Shown: positions 38,991-50,807, numbered from the stretch's first letter. The stretch: 64,000 nucleotides of DNA from Polynucleobacter arcticus (GCF_013307205.1 NZ_CP028940.1:1099702-1163701); one strand, 5' to 3'. The notes: generated by a model not told the origin, from the sequence alone. Numbers and translations are program-made.

Positions 38991-39356
38991 TCACTTCAAT
39001 GGGTTTTTGGGCGAGCTAGTGGTTTGCGCGGCGTAGTACTCACCAATATCGGCCATGTCCTGATCAGACAGGCTAGCTGCGATCGCTCGCATTGTTGGAT
39101 GCTTTCTTTCGCCCTTCTTGTAAGCCGCTAAAGAACCGGCAATGTAGGCAGCGTTTTGACCGCCAATCATGGGTACTTTGTAGACCAAAGGATAGTCGGC
39201 GCGGTAATCAGGAATTGCATGGCAACCAATACAGAGCCAAACTTTGCCTTGGCCAGCTTGGGCCGAGCCCTTGACATCCTGAGCTTGAGCAGCAAAACCA
39301 ACTAGAGCCAAAGCTGCGCAAAGGGTCAATTGGGAAAGAATGAGGTGTTTTTTCAT
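38991..39356 (-). CDS. Small periplasmic cytochrome c, first of a pair
   Basis: A 121-residue monoheme cytochrome c with signal peptide MKKHLILSQLTLCAALALVG ending near AQAQ. The heme motif is CIGCH (Cys42, Cys45, His46); the likely distal Met lies in HPTMRAIA. It resembles the downstream cytochrome in layout (GGQNAAYIAGSLAAYKKG aligns with GQYPEYLYYALRAYQVG), so the two could be the split halves of a c4-like diheme protein. A perfect FNR-type box lies just upstream. An ATG 9 bases further upstream is possible but gives a less typical signal peptide. Confidence 0.87.
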   Translation of the reverse strand: MKKHLILSQLTLCAALALVGFAAQAQDVKGSAQAGQGKVWLCIGCHAIPDYRADYPLVYKVPMIGGQNAAYIAGSLAAYKKGERKHPTMRAIAASLSDQDMADIGEYYAAQTTSSPKNPLK

Positions 39357-39376
39357 AGAAATCATTGTTAACGAGT

Positions 39377-39403
39377 TTGATTTAAATCAACATCAAGATT
39401 ATA
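39377..39403 (-). promoter_or_regulatory. FNR/ANR-type box next to a -10 element, upstream of the cytochrome c pair
   Basis: TTGATTTAAATCAA at 39377-39390 is a perfect match to TTGAT-N4-ATCAA. On the minus strand a consensus TATAAT (39398-39403) lies just upstream, which would put transcription start at about 39391, so the FNR box would cover about +1 to +14. That geometry predicts repression under low oxygen rather than activation. No good -35 is visible. Confidence 0.6.
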
Positions 39404-39528
39404 GCGGAGACGGGTTGAGAGTCCCCATTTCAGATGCTGAAAACGCTAAAAACGCAGGAACAGTCGTATGCCCACTTTCGAAGTAAGATTTGTTAGTTAC
39501 CTAAAACCCACAAACATACTGCCAAGCC

Positions 39529-39987
39529 ATGACAAACCACATTAGCGATCGACTGAAGACCCTTGGCATTGAATTGCCACCCTCTGGGGCCCCTGCCGCC
39601 GCCTACGTGATGGCTGCCACCACTGGTAATACAGTGTTTCTTTCCGGTCATATTGCCAAGAAAGATGGCAAGCCTTGGGTTGGTAAGCTCGGTTTAAATA
39701 TGGATACAGATACAGGCAAGGAAGCTGCAAAATCGATTGCGATTGACTTGATCTCCACCTTACAGAATCACTTGGGTTCATTGGATAGGGTAAAGCGCAT
39801 TGTCAAGGTAATGGGCTTAGTCAACTCCACTAGTGAATATACCGAGCAACACTTGGTTGTGAATGGCTGCTCAGAATTACTCTTCGAGGTATTTGGCGAT
39901 GCGGGAAAACATGCCAGAAGCGCATTTGGTGTCGCTCAAATTCCTTTGGGTGCTTGCGTTGAAATTGAACTCATTGCTGAAATTTAG
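39529..39987 (+). CDS. RidA (YjgF/YER057c/UK114) family protein
   Basis: A 152-residue member of the RidA superfamily, whose archetype hydrolyses reactive enamine/imine intermediates. It has the family C-terminal motif ARSAFGVAQIPLGACVEIE with the conserved Arg that binds the substrate carboxylate. It is longer at the N-terminus than E. coli RidA (128 residues) and resembles the subgroup often found in oxidoreductase clusters. It ends 4 bases from the convergent mocA-like gene. Its exact substrate cannot be read from sequence. Confidence 0.85.
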   Translation: MTNHISDRLKTLGIELPPSGAPAAAYVMAATTGNTVFLSGHIAKKDGKPWVGKLGLNMDTDTGKEAAKSIAIDLISTLQNHLGSLDRVKRIVKVMGLVNSTSEYTEQHLVVNGCSELLFEVFGDAGKHARSAFGVAQIPLGACVEIELIAEI

Positions 39988-39991
39988 AAAT

Positions 39992-40642
39992 CTAAGGCAA
40001 GCTTAATTTGTATTTAAGGATGTCCTCTGGCGTGTCAACATCCATTACAAAAGCTGGATTTTGCGTTTCCATGATTCGCACCCTCTCAGGGTGCATATCC
40101 ATATAAGCTCGACAAACCATTCCTGGTATTGTTAAAACCGCTTGCACTGCCGCTTTGGAAAATAGGACTGGGTTGCCGCGCCGTCCACCCAACATCGGTA
40201 GGATTATTTCCTCACCTGGATTGCGCCTAGAAAATGCTTCTAGTAACTCTTGAATTTCTCGAGCGCCAATCTGAGATTGGTCTGATAGCGCGACTAATAA
40301 AACGTCAAATTCACTTTGGAGTGACTCCAAACCCAAACGCACAGAGGATGCTTGGCCTTTTTCTGGGGTGATATTACGAACAGTCTTGAGTAGAAAAGTG
40401 AGAGCGGTATTGATCTTGGCTATTTCGGACTCAATCGTCTCGGCATGAAAACCTGTTACAACAAGGTATTCAACAGGGGCAAATTGTTGAATTGCAATTG
40501 AAAATCGCTCTAGGAGAGTGTGTTTATCTTTACGAAGTAAGGCTTTAGGGTGTCCACCCAAACGACTACCCTCACCGGCAGCAAGCAAAAGAACGGCAAG
40601 TCGTAACTTCGAGGTTTGAGCGGATGGGCTGGAACTTGTCAT
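39992..40642 (-). CDS. mocA: Molybdenum cofactor cytidylyltransferase-like protein (MocA family)
   Basis: A 216-residue NTP-transferase (MobA-like) protein. The nucleotide loop LLLAAGEGSRLGGHPKALL is near the N-terminus, ALSDQSQI supplies the metal-binding Asp region and PMLGGRRGNPVLFS is typical of MocA/CoxI-associated transferases. MocA converts Mo-molybdopterin to its cytosine dinucleotide form for xanthine-oxidase-family enzymes. The divergent neighbour is an XdhC-like protein, which supports this over MobA (guanylyl transfer). Confidence 0.8.
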   Translation of the reverse strand: MTSSSPSAQTSKLRLAVLLLAAGEGSRLGGHPKALLRKDKHTLLERFSIAIQQFAPVEYLVVTGFHAETIESEIAKINTALTFLLKTVRNITPEKGQASSVRLGLESLQSEFDVLLVALSDQSQIGAREIQELLEAFSRRNPGEEIILPMLGGRRGNPVLFSKAAVQAVLTIPGMVCRAYMDMHPERVRIMETQNPAFVMDVDTPEDILKYKLSLP

Positions 40643-40702
40643 TAGAGTGATAATAATTACATTAGCAGCAAATAATAAGTATAAAAATATTTAAGACATG
40701 AA

Positions 40703-41662
40703 ATGAATAGCACCGATTTAAGCGTATTAAAAGCCTCCGTCGATTGGCTTAAAGGCGGCCATCCCGTTGCTATTGCCACTGTAGTGCAGACTTGGGGTTC
40801 AGCCCCTAGACCTATTGGCTCTTGGCTTGCTATTAGGGGCGATGGTCAAGTGACCGGATCAGTTTCTGGTGGATGCGTCGAGGATGACTTAATTCGGCGT
40901 GTTCAAACTGAAATATTGACTAATGACTTGCCAGAGATGGTCGTCTATGGCATTAGCCAACAAGAAGCCGCTCGCTTTGGCCTGCCCTGCGGTGGGACAC
41001 TGCGATTGCTAGTGGAACCAAAACCTGAGCTCGCTGTTTTAGAGGCAATCCTGGCCTCGATCTCTGAACACCAAATCACCTCACGTACGGTTGACCTACT
41101 CACTGGTAAATCTCGACTTGAATCTGGTGATCGTAATGAGGCCTTTATTTGTAATGATCACCTGATGAAAACTACTTATGGACCGCGTTGGCGCATGGTG
41201 ATCATTGGCGCAGGACAGTTATCGCTTTACACGGCAGACTTTGCCCTGGCATCGGATTTTGAAGTGATCGTGATTGATCCACGTGAAGAATATGCCGAAG
41301 GGATGAATCGCGAGCATATTCAATTTATCAAAGGGATGCCCGATGATGTACTACTAGAAATTGGTGTCGATTCACATACGGCTGTGGTGGCCTTAACGCA
41401 CGATCCCAAGCTGGATGACATGGCGCTGATGGAGGCTTTAAAGTCGACCGCCTTTTATGTTGGGGCGCTAGGTAGTCGAGTCAATACTCAAAAGCGCAAA
41501 GCCCGCCTAATAGACTTTGATGTTACGCAAGAGCAAGTAGAGCGACTTCATGGCCCTGTTGGCTTATTCATTGGTGCCCTCACACCACCAGAAATCGCTG
41601 TTTCAATTCTGGCAGAAGTCATTTCCGCCAAATATGGCGTACCCATACCCAAAAAGATGTGA
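40703..41662 (+). CDS. XdhC/CoxI-family molybdenum cofactor insertion protein
   Basis: A 319-residue protein with an N-terminal XdhC/CoxI domain (VQTWGSAPRPIGSWLAI, GSVSGGCVEDDLIRR, including the conserved Cys) and a C-terminal Rossmann domain (VIIGAGQLSLYTADFALAS; GALGSRVNTQKRKARL). XdhC binds sulfurated Mo cofactor and inserts it into xanthine-dehydrogenase-type enzymes. No catalytic subunit gene is in this window, so it must serve an enzyme encoded elsewhere. It is divergent from mocA with a 60-bp gap and is followed by a clear terminator. Confidence 0.87.
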   Translation: MNSTDLSVLKASVDWLKGGHPVAIATVVQTWGSAPRPIGSWLAIRGDGQVTGSVSGGCVEDDLIRRVQTEILTNDLPEMVVYGISQQEAARFGLPCGGTLRLLVEPKPELAVLEAILASISEHQITSRTVDLLTGKSRLESGDRNEAFICNDHLMKTTYGPRWRMVIIGAGQLSLYTADFALASDFEVIVIDPREEYAEGMNREHIQFIKGMPDDVLLEIGVDSHTAVVALTHDPKLDDMALMEALKSTAFYVGALGSRVNTQKRKARLIDFDVTQEQVERLHGPVGLFIGALTPPEIAVSILAEVISAKYGVPIPKKM

Positions 41663-41672
41663 GTGGAAAATA

Positions 41673-41703
41673 AAAAACCCGATCAGTTGAAGACCGGGTT
41701 TTT
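41673..41703. terminator. Bidirectional Rho-independent terminator
   Basis: AAAAACCCG and CGGGTTTTT form a 9-bp stem with a 13-base loop between the convergent XdhC-like gene and parC. A and T runs at both ends make it functional in both directions. Confidence 0.8.
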
Positions 41704-41727
41704 AAGCTCTGAAAACGATTTAGCTTC

Positions 41728-44172
41728 TTAATTCGCTTTTAGCTTCCCATCTTTTAATCTAGGTTCGACAAAGTGGCCTTTACGAGCACGATTACCTGCG
41801 AACGATTTCAAGGTTTTAGCATCCAGATTGAGCTCGGTTGGCTTACCAGCACGTCCAGCCCCAGAGTAGGTAGCGCCTTGGGCACTAACCGCAATTGCGG
41901 AAGCCAGCTTCTCTTTATCATCCAAGCCCATCAAGATCACACCCTTGCCACCAGTGGGCAGACGCTTGAGTTCATCCAATGGAAACACCAATAATTTAGA
42001 GCCTTCAGACAGACAAGCGACCTGCTTCATACCAGCAGTAACCTTAGCGGCCCCCAGAGGCGCATCACCGCCCGGGAATTTACTATCGATACCAACGAAG
42101 GACTTACCTGCTTTATTACGGGTAGTCATATCAGCCACATTAGCCAAGAAACCGTTTCCAGATCTGGTGGAAATCAATACCAAATCATCAGCTTGACCAG
42201 CGTAATACGCCACCATCTGCGATCCAGCAGCGAGGTTCACAAAGCTCGTTAGTGGCGAACCATCGCCTCGGGCGCCCGGCAACTCGCTTACTGGGACCGT
42301 GTAAACGCGACCATCACTGCCAAAGCCCTGTATGACATCGACAGTACGACATTCAAAGGTGCTGTAGAGGGCATCGCCTGCTTTAAAGCCGAACTGAGTT
42401 GCATCATGCTCATGGCCTTGTCGAACGCGTACCCAGCCCTTTTGAGAGACGATCACTGTAACCGGTTCATCCAATACTTTCGTCTCTGCGATAGCGCGCT
42501 TATCTTCTTGAATCAAGGTACGACGATCATCGCCAAAATCCTTCATATCAGATTCAATTTCTTTGATGATGCGTTTACGAAGAACGATATCACTCTGTAA
42601 CAAGCCTTGGAGATCATCACGCTCAGACTTCAGCTCTTTAAGCTCTTGTTCAATCTTGATGCCTTCGAGACGAGCCAATTGACGCAAGCGGATATCGAGG
42701 ATATCTTCTGCCTGTCGATCGCTGAGCTTGAATTCTTTAATCAGATCTACTTTAGGCTCATCGCTATTGCGAATAATCTTAATGACCTTATCAATATTCA
42801 GAAGAACAATTAAGCGCCCTTCCAAAATATGCATCCGGTCATTCACTTTTCCTAAGCGATACTGAGTACGACGTGTAACCGTACCCACCCTGAAAGAAAT
42901 CCACTCAGCAATGATCTCTTTTAAACCTTTTTGACGTGGACGACCATCGGTTCCGATCATCACCAAGTTCATTGGCGCATTGGACTCTAAGGAAGTGTGG
43001 GCAAGTAATAAGTTGGCGAACTCGTTGACATCAATATTTTTACTCTTAGGCTCAAATACCAGACGAACGGCAGCGTCTTTACTAGATTCATCGCGAACGC
43101 CATCGAGCACATTCAAAATAGTCGACTTGAGATTACTCTGCTCTGGAGTCAAGGTCTTCTTACCGACTTTGACTTTAGGATTGGTGATCTCTTCAATCTC
43201 TTGTAGCACGCGCTGGGATGAAGTAGATGGGGGCAATTCATTGACAACAATCTGCCACTGACCGCGTGCCAATTCTTCAATAGACCAACGTGCGCGCACT
43301 TTCAGACTGCCACGACCAGCTTCATAAATCTGTGCAATTTCTGCCGGGGAAGAAATAATTTGGCCGCCACCTGGATAGTCTGGTCCAGGAATAATTTCAA
43401 GCAGCTCTGCAGTGCTCATCTTTGGAGACTTCATAAGTGCAATAGCAGCACTAGCGACCTCACGTAAATTATGTGAAGGGATTTCAGTTGCCATACCCAC
43501 AGCAATACCGGATGCGCCGTTCAATAGAACAAACGGCAAGCGCGCTGGCAATAACTTGGGCTCCTGGAAAGAGCCGTCATAGTTCGGTGCAAAATCTACC
43601 GTACCTTCATCAATTTCACTGAGCAATAGACCAGCAATTTTTGTTAAGCGTGCTTCCGTATAACGCATGGCAGCAGCACCGTCTCCATCACGAGAACCGA
43701 AATTACCCTGACCATCAATTAGCGGGTAACGCAAAGAGAAGCTTTGCGCAAGGCGAACTAATGCGTCATAAGCCGATTGATCGCCATGAGGATGAAATTT
43801 ACCTAATACATCCCCCACAACACGGGCGCTCTTAACGGGCTTTGCATCAGCTCGCAAGCCCATTTCGCTCATCGAGAACAAAATGCGGCGCTGTACTGGT
43901 TTTTGGCCATCGGATACATCAGGCAATGCGCGGCCCTTTACAACACTAATTGCGTAGTCCAAATAGGCACGCTCTGCATAGACTGCTAGCGTGAGGCTAT
44001 CTTTGTCATCCTCATTCAGCTCGACTATTTTTGGATCATGTGGATCCCGAGGACCACCTACTTCTGCAGGGATTGACTCGCGGACTTCAGTAATATTCAT
44101 TTCAACTGACTCACCAGCAAATAGGTCTGCTTGGTCAGTCGTAGCATCACCTGGGGTTTTTTTGATCGCCAT
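41728..44172 (-). CDS. parC: DNA topoisomerase IV subunit A
   Basis: An 814-residue type IIA topoisomerase subunit that decatenates daughter chromosomes. The catalytic Tyr171 is in [14 protein letters not shown]; the breakage-reunion domain starts around [19 protein letters not shown]. About 55 extra N-terminal acidic residues precede the conserved core compared with E. coli ParC. The quinolone-region stretch is [13 protein letters not shown]: the residue aligned with E. coli Ser80 is Gln132. The start codon overlaps the parE stop by one base. ParC rather than GyrA is supported by the adjacent parE and the shorter C-terminal domain. Confidence 0.95.
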   Translation of the reverse strand: MAIKKTPGDATTDQADLFAGESVEMNITEVRESIPAEVGGPRDPHDPKIVELNEDDKDSLTLAVYAERAYLDYAISVVKGRALPDVSDGQKPVQRRILFSMSEMGLRADAKPVKSARVVGDVLGKFHPHGDQSAYDALVRLAQSFSLRYPLIDGQGNFGSRDGDGAAAMRYTEARLTKIAGLLLSEIDEGTVDFAPNYDGSFQEPKLLPARLPFVLLNGASGIAVGMATEIPSHNLREVASAAIALMKSPKMSTAELLEIIPGPDYPGGGQIISSPAEIAQIYEAGRGSLKVRARWSIEELARGQWQIVVNELPPSTSSQRVLQEIEEITNPKVKVGKKTLTPEQSNLKSTILNVLDGVRDESSKDAAVRLVFEPKSKNIDVNEFANLLLAHTSLESNAPMNLVMIGTDGRPRQKGLKEIIAEWISFRVGTVTRRTQYRLGKVNDRMHILEGRLIVLLNIDKVIKIIRNSDEPKVDLIKEFKLSDRQAEDILDIRLRQLARLEGIKIEQELKELKSERDDLQGLLQSDIVLRKRIIKEIESDMKDFGDDRRTLIQEDKRAIAETKVLDEPVTVIVSQKGWVRVRQGHEHDATQFGFKAGDALYSTFECRTVDVIQGFGSDGRVYTVPVSELPGARGDGSPLTSFVNLAAGSQMVAYYAGQADDLVLISTRSGNGFLANVADMTTRNKAGKSFVGIDSKFPGGDAPLGAAKVTAGMKQVACLSEGSKLLVFPLDELKRLPTGGKGVILMGLDDKEKLASAIAVSAQGATYSGAGRAGKPTELNLDAKTLKSFAGNRARKGHFVEPRLKDGKLKAN

Positions 44173-46160
44173 TAGATATCCGCCTCTACTTCGTTACCGC
44201 GCTCTTCCAACCAATCACGGCGTGCCCCCGATTCAGATTTACCCATCAGCATATCCATTGTTTTAATTGTTTCATCTTCCGTCCAAGTACCTAGCGTCAC
44301 TGGTAATAAACGACGGGTATCTGGATTTAAGGTGGTATCCCATAGCTGCTCTGCACTCATCTCACCCAGGCCTTTAAAGCGGGAGATTTGCCAAGCAGAT
44401 TCTTTAACACCATCTTTACGTAACTTATCTTCAATAGCTTGAAGTTCGTTGGCATCTAGGGCATAAATTTTTTGTGCGGGCTTTTTACCCCGTGCTGGTG
44501 CATCAACCCTAAATAATGGCGGACGTGAAATATGAATGTGGCCCAACTCAATTAACTTAGGAAAATGCTTGTAAAACAGGGTCAACAGTAGCACCTGAAT
44601 ATGCGCACCATCAACGTCCGCATCTGACAAAATGCAGACTTTACCGTAACGTAAGTTCGATAAATCGGGGCTGTCATTAGCGCCATGTGGATCCACACCA
44701 ATTGCTACAGCAATATCATGCACTTCATTGTTAGCAAATAAGCGGTCGCGTTCAGCTTCCCAAGTATTTAGGACTTTGCCTCGCAAAGGCAAGATGGCTT
44801 GATATTCTTTATTGCGGCCCATCTTGGCAGAGCCACCTGCTGAATCACCCTCGACAAGGAAGATTTCATTGAGGCCAATATCTTCGCTTTCACAATCAGT
44901 TAGCTTTCCAGGTAGAACGGCTACACCAGAAGATTTTTTCTTTTCTACCTTCTGACCAGCGCGGGTTCTTGCCTGGGCTTGCTTGATGACTAAGTCAGCC
45001 AGTTTGCGGCCGTAATCTACGTGCTCATTTAGCCAAAGCTCTAATGCTGATTTTGCATATCCAGAAACTAAGCGCACTGCATCTCTAGAATTCAAACGCT
45101 CTTTAATTTGACCTTGGAACTGCGGATCTAATACCTTAGCGGACAATATGAATGAAGCACGAGCGAAGACATCTTCAGGCATTAACTTGACACCCTTTGG
45201 CTGCAAAGCATGCATCTCAATAAAACCTTTGACTGCGTTAAAGAGGCCTTCACGCAAACCGCTTTCATGGGTTCCGCCTGCAGGAGTCGGAATCAGGTTC
45301 ACGTAGCTCTCGCGCACTGGCGCACCATCTTCGGTCCAGGTCACGACCCAAGCCGCACCCTCGCCTTCGGCAAAAGAATCGTCTTCACCATTCCCGGTGG
45401 CATATTGCTCACCCTCAAAAGGCGGAATGACTTCTGCGCCATGACCTGCATGAGCCATCGCTTCATTTAAATAGCCACGTAATCCTTGGGCGTATTGCCA
45501 AGTTTGGCTTTCACCAGACTTTTCTTGAATGAGCGTGACTTTAACGCCGGGTAGCAAAACTGCCTTAGAGCGCAGTAAACGAATGAGCTCTGGCATTGGT
45601 ATACCCGGGCTATCAAAATACTTACCATCAGGCCATGCACGCACACGAGTGCCGTGTGATTTATCTTCTTTACCAGCAGCGCTGATCTTGAGTTTCTCGA
45701 TTACCTTGCCATCAGCAAAGGTCAGAGTCGAGATTTGGCCTTCACGCCATACTGTGACCTCTAAACGTTTTGACAAGGCATTGGTGACGGATACGCCGAC
45801 GCCATGTAAACCACCTGAGAAGGCGTATGCGCCACCGCTACCCTTTTCAAATTTTCCGCCAGCATGTAACTGGGTAAAGACGATTTCAACAACAGGTAAT
45901 TTCTCGGTGGGATGCATTCCTACTGGAATACCGCGCCCATCATCCTCTACGCTCACACTACTATCGGCATGCAAAGTCACGATGATGTGCTTGCCAAATC
46001 CGCCTAAGGCCTCATCAGAAGCGTTATCCAACACCTCCTGAATGATGTGTAAGGGATTATCAGTTCGGGTGTACATTCCCGGCCGTTGACGGACGGGTTC
46101 AAGCCCTTTGAGGACTTGAATCGATGATTCGCTGTATTCGGAAGTTTTACGGGTAGCCAT
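44172..46160 (-). CDS. parE: DNA topoisomerase IV subunit B
   Basis: A 662-residue ATPase subunit of topoisomerase IV. The GHKL ATP site includes Asn46 ([13 protein letters not shown]), [11 protein letters not shown] and [10 protein letters not shown]; the TOPRIM domain has [15 protein letters not shown] and [17 protein letters not shown]. It is close in length to ParE (about 630-660) and far short of a GyrB with insert (about 800). parC overlaps its stop codon, giving coupled synthesis of both subunits. A 78-bp gap separates it from the divergent CoA transferase gene. Confidence 0.95.
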   Translation of the reverse strand: MATRKTSEYSESSIQVLKGLEPVRQRPGMYTRTDNPLHIIQEVLDNASDEALGGFGKHIIVTLHADSSVSVEDDGRGIPVGMHPTEKLPVVEIVFTQLHAGGKFEKGSGGAYAFSGGLHGVGVSVTNALSKRLEVTVWREGQISTLTFADGKVIEKLKISAAGKEDKSHGTRVRAWPDGKYFDSPGIPMPELIRLLRSKAVLLPGVKVTLIQEKSGESQTWQYAQGLRGYLNEAMAHAGHGAEVIPPFEGEQYATGNGEDDSFAEGEGAAWVVTWTEDGAPVRESYVNLIPTPAGGTHESGLREGLFNAVKGFIEMHALQPKGVKLMPEDVFARASFILSAKVLDPQFQGQIKERLNSRDAVRLVSGYAKSALELWLNEHVDYGRKLADLVIKQAQARTRAGQKVEKKKSSGVAVLPGKLTDCESEDIGLNEIFLVEGDSAGGSAKMGRNKEYQAILPLRGKVLNTWEAERDRLFANNEVHDIAVAIGVDPHGANDSPDLSNLRYGKVCILSDADVDGAHIQVLLLTLFYKHFPKLIELGHIHISRPPLFRVDAPARGKKPAQKIYALDANELQAIEDKLRKDGVKESAWQISRFKGLGEMSAEQLWDTTLNPDTRRLLPVTLGTWTEDETIKTMDMLMGKSESGARRDWLEERGNEVEADI

Positions 46161-46238
46161 GCGCGCAAATTGTAGTCATGTCTGAGTCAAATCCAGAATT
46201 TTCCTGAATTACCCCTCTATTCATGCCAAAATCTAGGA

Positions 46239-47459
46239 ATGGGAGCCTTAAGTCATATTCGCGTTTTAGACCTCAGCCGTGTTCTTGCCGGCCCGTGGTG
46301 CGCACAAAATCTTGCCGATCTCGGCGCCGATGTCATCAAAGTGGAGCGACCAGGTGTTGGAGATGACACTCGTCATTGGGGCCCTCCCTTTGTGAAAGAT
46401 GCTCAAGGCAATGAAACTGCAGAAACGGCATATTTCATCTGCATTAATCGCAATAAGCGCTCTATTACGGTCGATATCAGCAAGCCAGAAGGCCAAGAAA
46501 TCATTCGTCAGCTCGCTAAAGAGTCTGATGTGGTGATTGAAAACTACAAAGTCGGGGATTTGGCCAAATACGGCCTAGATTATGAAAGCCTGAAAGGGCT
46601 CAAGCCAGACCTGATTTATTGCTCCATTACGGGTTTTGGACAAAACGGGCCGTATGCCCAACGTCCCGGATATGATTTCATCATCCAGGGAATGGGTGGT
46701 TTTATGAGTGTTACCGGAGAAGCGGACGACTTTCCGGGCGCTAGCCCCCAAAAAGCTGGTGTCGCTATAGCGGATATCTTCACTGGCATGTATGCCAGCA
46801 CAGCTATCTTGGCTGCAGTAATACATCGGGACCAAACTGGTCAGGGTCAATATATTGATATGGCCCTACTAGATACTCAAATTGCGGTCATGGCTAATGT
46901 TTCTAGCGCCTACCTATGCTCTGATAAGGTGCCTCGTCGCTGGGGTAATGCCTCGCCCATTATTGTTCCCTATCAAACCTTTCCCACCGCAGATGGCTGG
47001 ATGATTGTGGCGGTTGGTAATGACGGTCAATTTAAGCACTTTGTCACAGCGGGTGGCGAAGCTCACTTGGCACAAAACCCCCTCTTCATCAATAACCCTT
47101 TGCGCGTTGAAAATCGTAAATCATTGGTTCCGTTATTAGAAGTGATGACCCGTCGAAAAACGAAAGCTGAATGGATTGCCCTTTTGGAATCAGCCAATGT
47201 ACCTTGCGGTCCAATCAATAACTTTGAAGAAGTCTTCGATAATGAACAGGTGAAAGCGCGAGGCGTTCAAGTTGAAGTTCCTCACCCAACCGCAGGCACT
47301 ATGAAATTAGTTGCCAGTCCAATGAGGCTATCTGAGACCCCAGTAGATATTCGTCTTGCGCCTCCAACCCTTGGGCAGCATACCGATCAGATTTTGCGGG
47401 AGCGATTAAAGCTCGATCCTGAGACAATTGCCGCATTACAAGAAAAAGGCATCATCTAA
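46239..47459 (+). CDS. CaiB/BaiF (class III) CoA transferase
   Basis: A 406-residue family III CoA transferase, which moves CoA between carboxylic acids through an aspartyl-CoA intermediate. The probable catalytic Asp179 is in VAIADIFTGMYA, aligned with Asp169 of formyl-CoA transferase. The N-terminus MGALSHIRVLDLSRVLAGPW is typical of the dicarboxylate (succinyl- or glutaryl-type) group, but substrate cannot be fixed from sequence. No oxalate decarboxylase or acyl-CoA dehydrogenase gene is adjacent. A perfect 12-bp palindrome follows 6 bases after the stop. Confidence 0.88.
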   Translation: MGALSHIRVLDLSRVLAGPWCAQNLADLGADVIKVERPGVGDDTRHWGPPFVKDAQGNETAETAYFICINRNKRSITVDISKPEGQEIIRQLAKESDVVIENYKVGDLAKYGLDYESLKGLKPDLIYCSITGFGQNGPYAQRPGYDFIIQGMGGFMSVTGEADDFPGASPQKAGVAIADIFTGMYASTAILAAVIHRDQTGQGQYIDMALLDTQIAVMANVSSAYLCSDKVPRRWGNASPIIVPYQTFPTADGWMIVAVGNDGQFKHFVTAGGEAHLAQNPLFINNPLRVENRKSLVPLLEVMTRRKTKAEWIALLESANVPCGPINNFEEVFDNEQVKARGVQVEVPHPTAGTMKLVASPMRLSETPVDIRLAPPTLGQHTDQILRERLKLDPETIAALQEKGII

Positions 47460-47465
47460 CTCCTA

Positions 47466-47477
47466 ACAAGCGCTTGT
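47466..47477. repeat. Perfect 12-bp palindrome ACAAGCGCTTGT
   Basis: It lies between the CoA transferase stop and tRNA-Arg, about 50 bases before the tRNA. It has no T run, so an operator or a short transcript-end hairpin are both possible. Confidence 0.4.
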
Positions 47478-47526
47478 AATGCTGATCATGACGCCGATGC
47501 AGTCATTGCAGTAATTTCCAGAACTT

Positions 47527-47601
47527 CTCGCCGTAGCACAATGGATAGTGCACATGCCTCCTAAGCGTGGGATACAGGTTCGATTCCTGTCGGCGGGACC
47601 A
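47527..47601 (+). tRNA. tRNA-Arg (anticodon CCU)
   Basis: Acceptor CTCGCCG pairs with CGGCGGG (one G-T pair); D arm GCACAATGGATAGTGC; anticodon stem CATGC/GCGTG with loop CTCCTAA (anticodon CCT); T arm ACAGGTTCGATTCCTGT; discriminator A and encoded CCA at 47599-47601. The D loop is short, giving a total of 75 bases. Confidence 0.95.
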
Positions 47602-47617
47602 CTCCTTAATAAAAAAC

Positions 47618-47640
47618 TTATCCACAGCCCATGTGGATAA
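47618..47640. promoter_or_regulatory. Inverted pair of perfect DnaA boxes
   Basis: TTATCCACA (47618-47626) and its exact complement TGTGGATAA (47632-47640) are separated by GCCCA. Both match the strong DnaA consensus TTATnCACA at all positions. The pair also forms a 9-bp hairpin, but with no T run after it. The remaining 47641-47813 stretch holds only AT-rich sequence with a TTGACA (47740-47745) that may be a -35 for the Nudix gene. Confidence 0.6.
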
Positions 47641-47813
47641 ATCTCTAAAAGTTTTCGTAAGTCTCAGATTTGTATGGAGCGACCTAGATTGCTTAAATTA
47701 TGTGCATCTGTCTCTGATAATAAAATCAGAAAAGATCTGTTGACAATTCAAATTTGCTTATGAATTTAAAGGCAGATTTTTTAAAAGTTGGCAATTTCTC
47801 TTACACTGAAGCC

Positions 47814-48653
47814 ATGCATAAGATCACTACTAGCACCATCGCAGCTCTCGAGGAGATGCTCCAAAACTCAGCACGGCCAGCCCCGCAGGACTTTTTACCC
47901 ATTTACTTTTTAGGTGGCGCTACAGTGAGGCTAGTTATTGGGCACCTAAACCCGGATTTCGCTCCTTATTTACTGGAATCCTTGGCTAAAAACCCGATTG
48001 CTCATGTAGAAATGGGTCATGATCAAATGACTATCGGTCGCGCAAGGCCCCTAGCACTCTCAGGGAGTCTGGCGAAATTAGCCGATCGGATGCACCAAGG
48101 CGGGTTCATTCCTGGCTGGCGAAAAGAGGATTTTGCGTGGATTGACGAAAATGGTCATGAATACTTCCGTTTAGAACGTTCAGCCTTCCGGACTTTTGGC
48201 TTTCGTAGCATGGCAACCCATATCAACGGCTATACCAAGGCCGGCAACCTCTGGCTTGGACGCCGGAGCGAAACCAAGGCTACTGACCCTGGTCGCTTAG
48301 ATAACCTGGCGGCAGGCGGGATTGGAGCTGATGAAACACCGTGGGTGAACGCCCGACGTGAACTTTGGGAAGAAGCGGGTGTTCCTCCCCAGATTTCTGA
48401 TCAAATCGAGCCGATCGGTCGTATTCATATGCGCCGCCCCATTCCGGGACGGGGTTTTCATGATGAGCAGCTCTATATCTATGATTTAGAGCTTGCCGAA
48501 AACTTTGTACCCACCAACCATGATGGCGAAGTCAGTAGTTTTATTGAAATCTCACTTTCTGAGGCTGCAGCGCGCATTTTGGCCGATGAATTCACAGGCG
48601 ATGCTGCCTTTGTAACGGCCGATTTCATTTTGCGCAATACCAAGGCCAGCTGA
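47814..48653 (+). CDS. Nudix hydrolase with N-terminal DUF4743-like domain
   Basis: A Nudix pyrophosphohydrolase of about 279 residues. The Nudix box fits the consensus exactly: GGIGADE, seven residues, then RELWEEAGV (about residues 170-192). The N-terminal 120 residues (LPIYFLGGATVRLVIGHL, WRKEDFAWID) resemble the domain seen in yeast YJR142W-like and plant chloroplast Nudix proteins, some of which act on oxidised thiamine diphosphate. It lies directly upstream of the TPP-regulated thiamine operon, which fits that idea but does not prove it. The frame is open to an ATG at 47760, but the added residues look non-conserved and the upstream TTGACA would overlap it; the start is uncertain. Confidence 0.75.
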   Translation: MHKITTSTIAALEEMLQNSARPAPQDFLPIYFLGGATVRLVIGHLNPDFAPYLLESLAKNPIAHVEMGHDQMTIGRARPLALSGSLAKLADRMHQGGFIPGWRKEDFAWIDENGHEYFRLERSAFRTFGFRSMATHINGYTKAGNLWLGRRSETKATDPGRLDNLAAGGIGADETPWVNARRELWEEAGVPPQISDQIEPIGRIHMRRPIPGRGFHDEQLYIYDLELAENFVPTNHDGEVSSFIEISLSEAAARILADEFTGDAAFVTADFILRNTKAS

Positions 48654-48731
48654 GTTTGACCGACTAAGCTGGTAACTTGATTTTGATCATCCATGCCAGA
48701 ACTAATTCGTGGTTAAATGTGTCTTAAGGAT

Positions 48732-50807
<2,076 letters not shown>

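Noticed and set aside
45529..46041. 170-residue plus-strand frame
   Set aside because: Mirror of parE coding sequence; Pro/Ser/Thr-rich as expected for an antisense frame.
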